DNA of 64,000 bases from Linnemannia schmuckeri (taxonomy: Eukaryota > Mortierellomycota > Mortierellomycetes > Mortierellales > Mortierellaceae): the NCBI GenBank assembly GCA_029449235.1, contig JANATG010000004.1:1922001-1986000 (forward strand). The letters are read 5' to 3'. This document shows, in pieces, positions 1 to 11,400 of the stretch. Position 1 is the first letter of the stretch. Each line of letters begins with the position of its first letter. Under the pieces are notes generated by a model. That model was not told where the DNA came from and made no database searches. It saw only the letters and a list, made by a program, of their open reading frames with translations. The translations under genes were made by a program, and so were the position numbers.

Positions 1-2358
1 TGACGACGATGGCGTTGTTTGACCAGATAGGGCTCGCTCTTTCCTGCGTGGGAGAGCGTCCCGGTAATAGTCGAATTCCTTCGGTTGAAAGTGGTTGAGT
101 TATCCAAGGCGATATGAACTATCGACCGGCTCACATCCTGAACCCAGTTGCGACAACCCTCCAAGCTATCAAACCCAACAGATCCGCCAACACCGTCCAG
201 AATCCTGCCAGGTTGATTGTTCACGACGCCCAAGACATACACCCGCTTGTCGAAATGATCAAACACGACTGCCTGAGTGGCCAGCACGAAAGAGGCATCT
301 GGTTGCTTGACACAATCACAGCTGCATAGAGTTTTGACGTTTGAGTGATCGGAGCATCGACATTCCTGCTCTATGGGAGTGTGATAACCTTCCAAACTCT
401 CTCGCTTCATCTCGTATCCGAGGTAGCCAACCATTCCTGCAAAAAAGTCGAAAGGTACCGAATCAAAGTCGCACTGCTCGCCATTGGGACCTTCGACCGT
501 AGTCTCGACGTTGTCCTTGCCAAGTTCGGCCATCACGTTGGACATCCAGTCCCAGAATGTTTCTGATGATCCGTCGTTCAGTTTGACACGCTTTGGTGAT
601 TCTGATATCTGGTCCTGGTATCGACGTACAAAGACCTCCCTGTGAAGTGTTGAGTATTGGAGGACAGCCTGTGCTGATCCAGGGACGAAAAAATCCTGCC
701 TGTGGACACTCCTTGTTTCAATGCCTCCCATAAACGAAAAGCGAGCCATTGGGTGCGGTTGACGGGCGCTGTCGAGCCACCATGAGGCCGCCTTGGATCG
801 AGGTCCTGTCAAAAACAAGGATGAAAAGACCTTTTCCGGTTCGGGGAAGATGCTGGGATCCAATGCTCGAATGAAAAGACTGAAAGGATTCGGCTGCTTC
901 TTTACGCTGTGGCGCGGCGATGGAACGGTGTGGATAGCGGTTGGTTCAGTCGGTACAACCGAGAGTCGATGGATATAATCTGGGATGGTGAGTGTGCTGT
1001 CAAGCCGATTCTGTTCGGCATAAAATTTCGTCGAGATGCAGAAGAAGTTGGTCATCATGCGTTTGCCGAACTGGGTGCAGATCGACTCTGGGTGAAACTG
1101 AACTCCGTGATGAGGGAGTGTCTTGTGTCGAAGTCCCATGAGCACCTTCGACCCGAGGGCTCTGTCGATGTTGGAAATGTGTACTGAGCCACTGGATATG
1201 TTATCTGCGGCGATCAGGGGGAAGCTATGACACCAAGCAGTGGCGACAAGACTGTCGGGCAGATCATTTTCCTGAACGACTAAAGAGTGGTAACGGACAG
1301 CTTCAAATTCCTGGGGGATTCCTTGAAAGATTCCAGTGTTGTCGTGTTTGATTTGGGCGATCTGTCCGTGCACTGGCTCTGGTCCGTAGGTGACAGCCGC
1401 GCCATGGGTTAATCCAAGGCCCTGATGTCCGAGACATACTCCAAAAACTGGGATATGAGAGGTTTGGAGGATCTGAGTACAGATTCCAAAGTCCTAGATA
1501 TCACGACATCATTCATGAATAAAGTGAATGTGAGCATGGGCAAATTGCATTGGACGCGATATATAATGACTCATCCCCAACGAGAATGAAGGGAATATCG
1601 CAATAGCGAGAGGGAAATGAAGTGAGAAGAACGATATGAAGGGACGATTGATAGCCCGGTAACAAAAAAGGAGAGAAGAAATAAGTAAAAAGGAGGTTAA
1701 CGGAACCTTGTTGGAATATGGTTGAAATGTAAAAAAGAGGGCGTTGCGACAGACAGGGTTCAATAACGTGAAAAGTGTCTGTGTGTTTGTTGCACTTGCA
1801 CAATCTGCGCACTGGATCATTGAATCAAGGGTCCGTTAGAAAATGCTGTCAACAATTTATAATACCTGAGTACGCTCGGGACGCCCTGGACCTGGGGAAA
1901 GGATGATCTGGTCAAAGTAAGGCAGGATTTCCTGTTCAAACACTGGCCTAAGTGAAGGTGTGAACGACGTCGAGTAAGAAAGTATAGATCGTTGACAGGG
2001 AAGATGCAGGGGGATGAAAGGCGACAGAACAGGGGATTGATCAATCTCGGACAAACTAAATAAAAAGCACGAGGATGATTGAATGATATGAATGATGCAA
2101 AGGTACGTACCATTCGAACTGATCGTTGCGGATAACAACAGCGTTCTTGAGCTGGTCCTCGTCAAAGAGCTGGAGCAGGTTGAAGGTGTACGAATCGTAG
2201 TTATCGACGATCAAGGTGCGGAGAGGAAGTAAAGTCGGGCTGTCCATTGCTGTCGCTGCTGTTGTCGTTGAAGCAGCAATAGCAGTAGTTTGTGTGTCGA
2301 TGTCCATGCTCCTGTCGACGATGCCAGAAGAGATGGGTGACCCTACTGGAGTCGGCAT
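1..2358 (-). CDS. ABZ1: Para-aminobenzoate (ADC) synthase, fused PabA-PabB type, 3' truncated by window
   Basis: Converts chorismate and glutamine to 4-amino-4-deoxychorismate for folate synthesis. Exons read as 2358-2111, 1947-1866 and 1493 to beyond position 1; the phases agree (the Trp codon after NDQFE is split TG/G). The glutamine amidotransferase half is clear: LIVDNYDSYTFNL near the start, SPGPGRPE at the end of exon 2, DFGICTQ at the start of exon 3, the nucleophile-Cys motif GVCLGHQGL, and the HPES motif carrying the His-Glu pair. The PabB-like N-terminal part follows; the catalytic chorismate-binding core lies left of the window. The start is uncertain. I chose the ATG at 2358; ATGs at 2308 and 2247 also precede the conserved region, and an upstream in-frame ATG at 2565 opens a low-complexity hydrophobic stretch that looks like 5' UTR. 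Anthranilate synthase component II was considered, but the long PabB-type extension in the same exon favours fused PABA synthase. Confidence 0.9.
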
Positions 2359-2855
2359 GACAGTCGGGGTGTTGTGAGTTGAGGCTTGAGGGTATGGGAG
2401 TGTGGACGAATGAGTGGGCGATTGAGGAATGAGGAATGCAAAAAGGAGAAAACGAAAAAGAATAAAGAAAACGGTGGAGTTGTGCGAGGAGTGAGAGGAA
2501 GAACAAGAAGAAAGGATATACAAGAAGAGGAGAGGATGAAAAAAAAAAAAAAAAAGAAGGTTCAAAGAGAAAAAAAAATTGTCAGAGTGTTGTCAACAGC
2601 ACCTCCTCTTCCTTCAATGCTACTTTCTCTTTTATCCGCACTTTTCAGCTCTCACCTTCACTCTTTCTTCTCTGTCATTCAATAACCAACCATACAACTA
2701 CAAAAAGGTTATCCTGTCAAAACGGGGTCGCAAAGAAATAAATAGGTATCTGAAAGGAGCCCCAAGGAGACGTTTGGTCCAAGAATGAGCTCTGTCTGAC
2801 TCGAGGGCTCTCCTAAGCAAAGAAAAAAAATGTTCGCACGCTGCAAAAACATGTA

Positions 2856-2927
2856 TGATCTATGCAGGGGTCGAACCTGCAATCTCCTGATTCGTAGTCA
2901 GACGCCTTTCCATTGGGCCAATAGACC
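2856..2927 (-). tRNA. tRNA-Arg (anticodon ACG)
   Basis: The 72-nt cloverleaf is visible on the minus strand. The 7-bp acceptor stem GGTCTAT/ATAGATC has one G:T pair. The D arm is GCC...GGC, the anticodon stem TCTGA/TCAGG encloses loop CTACGAA (anticodon ACG, Arg CGU/CGC by inosine), and the T arm GCAGG/CCTGC carries the TTCGACC B-box. There is no intron. A T-rich run for Pol III termination is not obvious immediately downstream. It sits in the divergent promoter between the PABA synthase and SR-protein genes. Confidence 0.93.
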
Positions 2928-2975
2928 ATTTATGGTACTAAGTTTAGTAAGAGATATATATACACTAAGAAAACT

Positions 2976-3001
2976 TACTCACGTGATATGTCACGTGAGT
3001 A
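2976..3001. promoter_or_regulatory. Perfect double E-box palindrome (two CACGTG cores)
   Basis: Eleven-base arms TACTCACGTGA and TCACGTGAGTA pair perfectly around a 4-nt centre (TATG at 2987-2990). Each arm holds TCACGTGA, the palindromic core bound by bHLH(-Zip) factors such as Cbf1/USF/MITF types. It lies 84-109 bp upstream of the SR-protein start codon and 49 bp from the tRNA 5' end. The binding factor is not known from sequence. Confidence 0.6.
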
Positions 3002-3019
3002 TAGATTGACGTCATTTGG

Positions 3020-3039
3020 GAGGACATAAAAATGTCCTC
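3020..3039. repeat. Short perfect hairpin upstream of the SR-protein start
   Basis: Eight-base arms GAGGACAT/ATGTCCTC flank an AAAA loop, 46 bp before the SR-protein ATG. It could form an RNA hairpin in the 5' leader or be a dyad factor site; neither can be decided here. Confidence 0.45.
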
Positions 3040-3084
3040 TTCAAAATTCTGTGCCATCTGCAACTCTTCCTTCACCTACCTTCA

Positions 3085-4879
3085 ATGACCCGCCAGACTA
3101 CACTTTTTGTCTCGTAATGCTATCAACAACCTCGCCAGTTGTCTTGGTTTTTCCTCGATTAATGTGAAGCAAGTGTTTTAGCAAGTGTGCCTGCGAAAAA
3201 AATTCTTGACTGACTATTGCAAACCGTTTTTGCCATTTACTTTTTTTATGTTTCTTTTGTGATGTAGGGGATTCTCTACCCGCACTCGTGCCAGAGATCT
3301 TGCCTACGAGTTTGAGAGGTAGATTCTCGCATACGTATAGTTTGGCAACGTTGCGGGACTCATGTGCATCCGTGTTGGCGAACTCTACATATCATATTCT
3401 AATATCTTGCCCTAACTTCAAAAACAAATTAGATATGGACCTCTCATTCGCTGCGACATTCCTGCCCCTCGCAACAGCTCATCAAAGCCGTAAGTCATCG
3501 ACAACAGGACAAACAGTGTTTTTTTTCTCAGGACAGGATCTTTTGCTACTTGAGACAGGAGTAAAAAATGCTGAAGCAGGATGGAACAAAACGCAAAACT
3601 GTAAATTATCCAACAGGGACAATTTTCTCCAGCAGGGGTCATTTTTGTTTTGTCAGCGTCCTTTTTGTTCCCCCTTTTTGCGTTCAAGGACACCACTTCA
3701 GGACGGCGCACGGATATGCGTCATTGCCAGCTTTTTATTCAAATCTATTCTAGAGTATAAGAACTCAAGGAAGCGAGGAGGCGAGGGTCGCTAGTCCATG
3801 CGCGACGCTATGCTAACATTCAAAACCATATCAAATAACAAATATTCTCGCCAACAAAAGATGATGTCGATCGGTCGATACGGAAAACACAAAAAGTGAA
3901 CCACGACATTCCTTCACACCGATCCCACGAACCCAACCCTTCCCTTCCTGTCGGACTCGTAACGGAACGACAAAATGAGGACGTCTCCCCTTCCTCCTCT
4001 GCCAACCATCAACTCACGAATGTCTTGTCTCGGACCTGCGTTACTGAATTCGACTCCCTCTCTCTCTCTTGCCTCATTCCTATTCGCATTGCCGATGTCT
4101 GCGTTCCTGCCGCCAACCTTATTATTACGCCCTTACAATATTGGCCTAATTATTTATTTTAAACTGGACATGCGCTTATTTTCTTCTCATTGTACTTACC
4201 TTCTTATATGATCATGGGATTGAAAATTCTACAGTTATGCCTTTGTGGAGTTTGAGGATGATAGGGATGCTCGCGAGGCTTACTATGAAATGAGAGATGC
4301 TCGCTTCGAAGGCTATCGCCTTGATGTCCAAGTAAGGAAAAATTCAAATGGCCCGATGATCGATGAATCCTTTTTATTGGACTAGCAAATATCTTACTCC
4401 CTAACTCTCCTTTTTCCTCATAGTTCGCAAAGAACACACCTAGCGCATCGTGGAGATACGAAGCAGGTGGCTCACGGCGCCGTTCCAGATCTCCTCGTCG
4501 CGGCCGCTCCCCTCCCCGCCGCCGTCGCTCTCCTTCCCCACCACGTCGCCGCCGCTCTCCCAGCCCCCGTGGCCGAAGCCCAAGCCCTCGCGGTCGTCGT
4601 CCTCGTTCGCCCAGCCCTGCTGGTGACCGTCGTCGTGGATCTGTCTCTCGCTCTCCTATCCGTGCCAGCCAGGATCGCCAGGCCGCCCGCGAGGATGATG
4701 TCAACATGTCACCCGCACGTGCCTCTCGCTCGCCTGAACGCCGTGCCTCCAAGGATGAGCGTGCTGTTGGCAGCGGTCGTTCCATCTCTCCTCGTCGCCG
4801 ATCGGTCTCTCCTCGCCCTCGCTCCATCTCTCCTCGCGCTCGTTCCATCACACCTCGAGATCGCTCCATGACCCCTTGA
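3085..4879 (+). CDS. SR-type splicing factor (single RRM plus RS-rich tail)
   Basis: Nuclear pre-mRNA splicing factor. Five exons: 3085-3113, 3268-3318, 3433-3489, 4235-4331 and 4424-4879; all phases agree, giving 229 aa. The RRM is assembled over exons 1-4: RNP2 strand TLFVSGF, then TRARDLAYEFERYG, LIRCDIP, RNP1 YAFVEFED and AYYEMRDARFEGYRLDVQFA. The C-terminal half has dense SPRRGRSPPRRRR-like and RSISPRRRS-like repeats, typical of an RS domain phosphorylated by SRPK/CLK kinases. Fission yeast Srp2 and animal SRSF proteins with an N-terminal RRM share this order. The first exon is only 29 nt, and the fourth exon is preceded by an intron of 745 nt, far longer than the other introns in this window. 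The start ATG is the only one that gives a complete RRM. Confidence 0.9.
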
Positions 4880-5092
4880 GCAAACAGGGATGCGTTGTAG
4901 CTAGGGTATATTTTCAAAAAACAAAAACAATAACACCATTAAAACGAAGGAAGACCTTTTACCATGAGTAGGCTGTTCAAGAGTTGTTATTACAAAATTC
5001 TATAGGGGGGCTTTGGTCTCTCTGACCCTGTGGAGAATATATGGACTGGATGACTATCTAATGCTAAATGGGTTTGTGGAATGACTGTGGCT

Positions 5093-7186
5093 CTAAGCAG
5101 TGCTCTTCTTGACCAAGTAGGAGACAAGGTCGACCTTAGTGATAACGGCCTTGACCTTGGAACCCCCCCGCTCGGTGACAACACCGGCCGAGTTCTTCTC
5201 AAAGAAACCAGTCAAGTCCTCCAAGAGGGTCTCGTCGGTGATCTCGGTAAAGTGGGTGCCAACCTTCTGGAACTTGAACATAACATCCTTGACCTGGCCG
5301 TCAACCTGGACGCGACCAGTCGCAATCCTAGAGAGCAAGTTACCGAGGGTAACCAAACCGACCAAGCGGCCGTTCTTGGAAGAGACAACGGGGAGCTGAT
5401 CGAATCCGTTGCGCTCCATCAAGAGAATGGCCTCACGGCAGCGCGAGGTGTTGGTGACGGTGACGGCGGCCTTGAGGTGGAGGCTTCCGACGGTGGCTCC
5501 GCCCCACTGGAGGTGCTTGGTCTCCTGCTCGGTGACCATGGTCTGGTCAGTGAAGCCGTTTTCCTGCATCCATCCGTCGTTCAAGAACTTGGTCATGTAG
5601 TTACGGACAGAGTCGGGCAGGAGGACAACGCAGCGCTTGCCAGGTCCCAACTCCTTGGCAGCCTCGACAGCAGCAGCCATAGCAGTTCCAGACGAACCTC
5701 CGCAAAGAATACCTTCCTCACGGATCATACGGCGGGCCATGATGAACGAAGCCTTGTCCTCACTCTTGATCCATCTGTCAATCAAGTTGCGCTCCAAAGC
5801 CTCGGGGATGAAATCGTAACCGATACCCTCAACCTTGTAACCCTCAGTTGAGGTGTTGAGCGACTCAGGTTGAGCCAAGATCGATCCATGGGGGTCGACA
5901 CCAACAATCTAGTGAGGCGGTGAAATTTGAGCATAAACAAAACGAGGGTAAGTAAGCAAAAAGCAAAGAGGGGTGTCGTGATCCAATTTACATTTGTTTG
6001 TGTTCTCATGTTACTTTGTTCTCGTGTTACTTCGCGAGAAAAAAAAAAGCAAGAAAAAAATCATTTGATACGTGGCCCAAAGTACGTACAATGATGTTGG
6101 GGCAGAGAGCCTTGAGCTTTCTGGCAATTCCAGTGATGGTACCACCAGTTCCAGCACCAGCAACCAACATGTCAACCTGACCGTTGCAGGATCTGTAGAT
6201 CTCCTCAGCGGTGTGATCGTAGTGGGTGACGGGATTGTAAGGGTTGGCATACTGGTCCAAGATGACAGAATCGGGGATCTCGGCGTTCAAGCGCTTGGCA
6301 ACTCCAATGTGCGACTCGGGGGAATCCCAGGCAGCCTCAGTGGGGGTACGAACGATCTCAGCGCCCAAAGCCTTCAAAACATCGACCTTCTCCTGGGACA
6401 TCTTCTCGGGAAGGGTGATGATAGTGCGATAGCCCTTAACAGCGGCAGCCAAAGCAAGACCGATACCTACAAGGGTTCATAAAAAAAAAATGAAGGAAGC
6501 TGGGGTCAGTTATTTGTAGCGAGTGAGAGGGGAGCGGTGCCTGTAAAATATAAGTAAATAGATAAACATGCATGAGAACCGCGCTGAGAACCAAAACAAA
6601 CAAGTTGGAAAAAAAATTACCAGTGTTTCCTGAAGTGGGCTCGATGATGGTGCATCCAGGCTTCAAGCGACCGTCCTTCTCGGCCTCCTCAACCATGCGT
6701 TTTCCAATACGATCCTTGACGGAACCACCGGCGTTGAAGTACTCGCACTTGGCCACTATTAGCATGTAAAACAAAAGTATAAAGACAAGCGTGAGTATCT
6801 TTAAGTCGGCATTCCAAGCGAAACATATTACTGAAGAGAGACACTGTGGTCAGGCACCGGCACGTACAAAGCTCGCACTGGAGACCCTCCGACTTTGCGA
6901 TCTTGTTGATGCGAACCAAGGGGGTGTTTCCGATATGATCCAAAATGGTATCGAGAATGGCAGGCTCAGGGAGGCTATAGTTGTTTGTTGGAAGTGAGTA
7001 GTCCGTTGTTAGCATGTCTTTCCACTACAAGCTAGTGAGCTGGTTTCCAGGAACGCCGTTTGTACTTTTGAGTGCCAAGCTGAAAAAACAAGGTGTATTA
7101 GTGAGTTAGAGAGTGTGGACATACTGCTCTTCGTGTCTGTGGCTTCCGACCTGGGAGCAGCCGTTGTAAGTGCAGTTGGCGGACAT
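5093..7186 (-). CDS. CYS4: Cystathionine beta-synthase
   Basis: PLP enzyme condensing serine with homocysteine to cystathionine (reverse transsulfuration). Exons 7186-7125, 6974-6868, 6755-6621, 6466-6090 and 5908-5093 agree in phase and give 498 aa. The fold-type II core shows ILDHIGNTPLVRINK, the PLP-lysine motif GGSVKDRIG, PTSGNTG, and the phosphate loop GAGTGGT. LPDSVRNYMTKF precedes a Bateman module of two CBS domains (around LKAAVTVTNTSRCREA and ITDETLLEDL). The first exon is a 21-codon leader MSANCTYNGCSQ... containing Cys5 and His18, spaced like the two axial haem ligands of animal CBS. I joined exon 1 directly to the LPEPAILD exon; an ATG further upstream in exon 2's flank (MLTTDY...) lies in the intron in this model. 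The 3' end is convergent with the SR gene, 213 bp away. Confidence 0.94.
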
Positions 7187-8403
7187 TGTTATGGGTGATG
7201 AGGAAGGGGAGAAAGGTAGGGGAAAGGAGGATGAAGAACGAAAACAAAAAAAAAAATACACAAAATAAAGTGCCTTTTTGGGCTCCTTTATTTTTCTCAC
7301 GGGGTGAAGCGCATGCGACGGAATTCTCTTCTAGTCACATGCTAAATAGATGGCAAACTGCACATCCTGCCCATCATGCCCTGAAGCAGCATTTTACTTT
7401 GCTCTTTCTTTGCTCTCGCCCATCGCCACAAAGGCCAGAGTCGACTATTAATGCCACGGGCAGTCCATTGCATAAAATATCTCGACGACCACAATCAGCT
7501 TGCTTGTAATGGACATTTTTCGTTTCTACACAATAGAGTACGAGTGATTGCCCATGAAGGGTGATTGGTTGGGATGGACCTCCCTTGTCTCCTTGTTGGC
7601 TGTTTCAAATGCCACTCCCCCTGGTTTGTCGCTGGAGGAGAGAGGTCCACTGGAAACCGAGAAGGAAAAAAAAGAGTGAAAACCTTTTTTTGAACGAGGC
7701 ATTTTGATGAGAGCCTGGCCTACTTTCCAAGCATAACGCTTTTTTTTTTTTGGATAGTGAATTATCGTAAAAAAAGAAAAAAGAGGCGTGGACTTATATT
7801 CTTACATGCATACATGCCTGAGAGAGGCAACAAAGTCAGCACGAGCATTGTTCGAGGGTGCAAAAAAAAGAACAAAGGGAGTGTAAAAAAAGTATGTAAT
7901 GCTTGATCAAGACAAGGCGAGAGGGGTGATGGTTTGGCAGACAGGCCAGCATGTGCCTGCCACCATGAGACAAGGCAAGGCAAGGCAAAGGAAAGCAAGA
8001 CAAGGGTGTGTATATGTGAATTCTTTTCTGCTATATCAGGTTTGTCCAACTGCCTTGTTTTGCCTTCGTCTCTTTTTCATCTGCTCCATTTTCATATCTC
8101 CTTTGCTGCTCTTCTTTTTGCCTTTGTCGCCTCCTCTTCCTCCTCCTTATTCTCGCTCTTCCTCTTCTCCCCCTTCTTCACACTTATTCTTCCTCTTCTT
8201 TCTTATCCACAACTTCTTTCTTCTTCTTTCCTCCTCCTTCGCCCCTACTCTCCTCTTCTTCTCTCCCCTGCTCTTTACCCCCTCCCTTCCTTAAGTCTCA
8301 TACATTCAAACCCCAAAGAAGAGCAAGAGCACTTAATATTCATCACACCTAAGGAACAGCCACTCACCCATCTTACCCCATCCATACGAGCAACCCCTTG
8401 ACC
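7187..8403. other. Divergent intergenic region, CBS / formin
   Basis: No gene is seen. It holds ATTGG (CCAAT) motifs around 7563-7575, a run of GGCAA-type direct repeats around 7973-8005, T/A homopolymer runs, and a long pyrimidine-rich tract (about 8080-8300) just before the formin start, which is likely promoter/5' leader of the formin. Confidence 0.6.
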
Positions 8404-11400
8404 ATGGACAAGATTCTTCACTTGGGCAAGAAGAGATCTGCCAAGCAATCACCGCCCATCTCCATCTCTTCCCCTACCCCGAGTCCTGCCGGAGCTTCAC
8501 CCTTCTACCCTTCCTCCACCGCCGCCTTTGTGCCCCAGACAACATATCAGCCGAGGGCCAGCGTCAACCTCACCCCCGCTGAGGCTAGTGTTTACTCCGG
8601 CAGCACCTATGCCAACTCGAGCAATGGCAGCACCTATAACGGCAGCTCTGGAAATGGTGGTGGTAATGGTGGAGGAAGCAGCGGTGGCGGTGGCGGTGGT
8701 CATGGATATCAATCGCACTCGGGCGATTACTCGCCTTCTTCACCGCCTCTTTCTGCTCACAGAGCACACCCCAACCATTACTCGGCCTCCTCCAGCCCTT
8801 ACTTTGGCTCAGTCTCGGCCGCTACTGCTAATGTGATGGCCAGCTTTGCGTCAGGACACCACCGAGCTTCTTCTAGCCACGACCGACCAACCTCGCCCAA
8901 TAACTTTGACACACAGTCAGTCCGTTCTTACAGGACCTCGACATCTGGTACAGCCAGCGAAGCAGGTCGAGCTGAGGCCCTGTCCATGACTCGCCCTCGT
9001 TCAGACCAGGAGATCGAGGATCGCTTTGTTGACGTTATTGTAGGTGCTTATAGCTTATCGACAATGTTCAGCTATCGTGTAGGACTTGGCGCAGACACAA
9101 ATGGACTCTTCGTTTCGTTATGCCATCGCAACAAAGTGGATATGAACAGTGGACAACAGAAGGGTCGAGGAGCAAGAAGCAGCGGCAACGACAGAAATTA
9201 TGGCAAATGACGATGGCCCAAGCCATGTCACAGTTATTTATTTCGACGAACCAATTCTTTTTTTTTCTAGAAGAATTGGGCTGGCTTGCTTACTATCATT
9301 ATGTACGATGAACTAATGCAAATCCGCTATCAATTACGGTTTTACTTCGTTTCACTCGTAGAATAACATGGGTATGCACGAACCAGAAAAGCGAGCAGCA
9401 ATGTCAAAACTGTCCCTCGACAACAAGTGGAAACTCATCTTATCGCACGAGTCGCGGGAACAAAGCGAGGTGAGAAACAGCTTCCTAGATATATGTCAGC
9501 GCTAATTGCGTAATATTACCAGTTCAAGGGGGCAACCGTTAATTAATTCGTTTCCTCTCCGTGCTAATCTTTCTTTTGTTTTCCGTCCACTTTTTAGGCC
9601 CGGAAGCGTGTGGAAGGATATATCGACAAAACATCACCAGAGTACTATGTGCGAAAGTTGCAGTCGGATGCAGATCTCAGGAATATGGACATCAAAGTGC
9701 TTGTCGCCCTTCATGTCTCACTAAAGTCGCAACCAATATCGTATGTCTGGTTGTCTGGATGCGAATTATCGGACATTATTGCTTTTTCTCTACCCGCATA
9801 CGTGTCGCATTAATGAATATCCTCGATACTTTTTCGTTCATAGATGGGTACGCATTTTTATTCAGAATCGCGGTCAACAAATTCTCTCCAGCTCACTAGC
9901 AACTCTGAACCATCGTCCGTCAAGGTACTGTTATCATCACGCGTCGATAAGCTACACATGAGACGTTGTTTTTCATCATTTCAAGAAAATCAACGGAGCA
10001 ATTGACACTCCTCTTTGACCCCAACCACAACGCAATAGACGAGACACGGATTTGGCAATGGAGCACGAGATTGTCAAGTGTTTGAAGACATTGCTTAACA
10101 ACAGATGGGGCGCACAGGAAGCCATCAAGCACCCACGTTGCATTTCAGCACTCTGTTTCTCCATCACCTCGCCTCAGCTCCAGACGAGAAAGTTGGTTGT
10201 CGAGGTGTTGACCTTTTTGTGCTACTGTGAGGTCCCCATGGGTCACAAACTCGTCCTGGAAGGTCTGGACGAGGTCCAGGAGTACTGGAAGGAGAGTGCA
10301 CGCTTTGATGCGTGGATGCGTATCTTGGAGAATACCATCGACGGGCGCGGCCGCTTCGGAACCATGGTTGGAATGAGCGAAGAGTTGAAAAAGTCGGGTA
10401 CATTGGACAGTCATTTGATCGAATACGTCGTAAGTACCGTCTTCTATGCTTTTATGAAACGCGTGCGTGTGATACGCCGAAATATTTAAGCTCCTTAGTA
10501 ACCTTTGACTTCATTCTTACTCTGTTTGCTAGCTATCGAATGTGATCTTCATCAATGCACTGTTACAAGTTGTAGATGACATTGAACTCAGAATCCATCT
10601 TCGAAGCCAACTAACGACCAGTGGGTTGACCCGAATCATATCTGTAAGTGACAGAGAAGTTCATCTTGCTGTGTTGTTGATGTGCGTTGCAGCCGCGGAA
10701 TACACGCTAACTTCGTGCGCTTTGCTATCTTAATATGTAAATAGAAAATGAGGAGTCTCGGTCATGACCTGATCGACAGGCAGTTGAACATATACGAGGA
10801 TGAGGCGGAGAACGACTACGACGACATGGTCGAGTTCTACAACCATCAGATCCTGCACGACATGTCTGACCCTTATGATGTGTTCCATGCATTACTCCGT
10901 TCCGTCGAGAGCAGTAGGGCATACGACTTTTTCCTGTCGTTGCTACAGCACATGCTGTTGATTCGCGAGGAGGGCGACCTAAGGTACCGCTGTCGTCTAT
11001 GTCTGCCTTCAATACTGCGCCGCGCTTCATTGTACTGGACGCCTGGTATTAATTCAGCATGTTGATGCACTTATTGCGATATAGGATTCGGTATTTCCAG
11101 CTTATGGATGCGATCGTAACGCAAGTCGTCCTTGATCGACGTGGCATTACTGACAACTTTGAGCAAAAGATTGGAATCTCAGTTAACCAGCTCGTGAGCA
11201 AACTCGTAGACCAGGATCGTTTGAATGTCGCACTCGATGATGCCAAACAGGCCCGACAAGAGCTAGATAATGTTCTCAAACAGAAGAAGCAACTCGAGCA
11301 GGAGTCTGGACAACGAGATGGTATAGTAGCAATCGGATGCGATCTCATCTATCAGTTTCTTTGTATGGTAGAGTATATCAGTCTTACAAATACTTTTCCT

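Noticed and set aside
3288..3794. 168-codon plus-strand open frame
   Set aside because: It overlaps SR-protein exons 2 and 3 in the wrong frame and has no domain; the spliced RRM explains the region.
4204..4917. 237-codon Arg/Glu/Gly-rich minus-strand frame
   Set aside because: Antisense of the SR-protein RS domain.
5081..5851. 256-codon plus-strand frame opposite CBS
   Set aside because: Mirror frame of a conserved CBS exon; composition-driven.
6979..7015. Alternative CBS start (MLTTDYS...) in frame with exon 2
   Set aside because: It lies upstream of a good ATAG acceptor. Using the 7186 exon gives a phase-consistent leader with haem-site resemblance, so the alternative is kept only as a less likely start.
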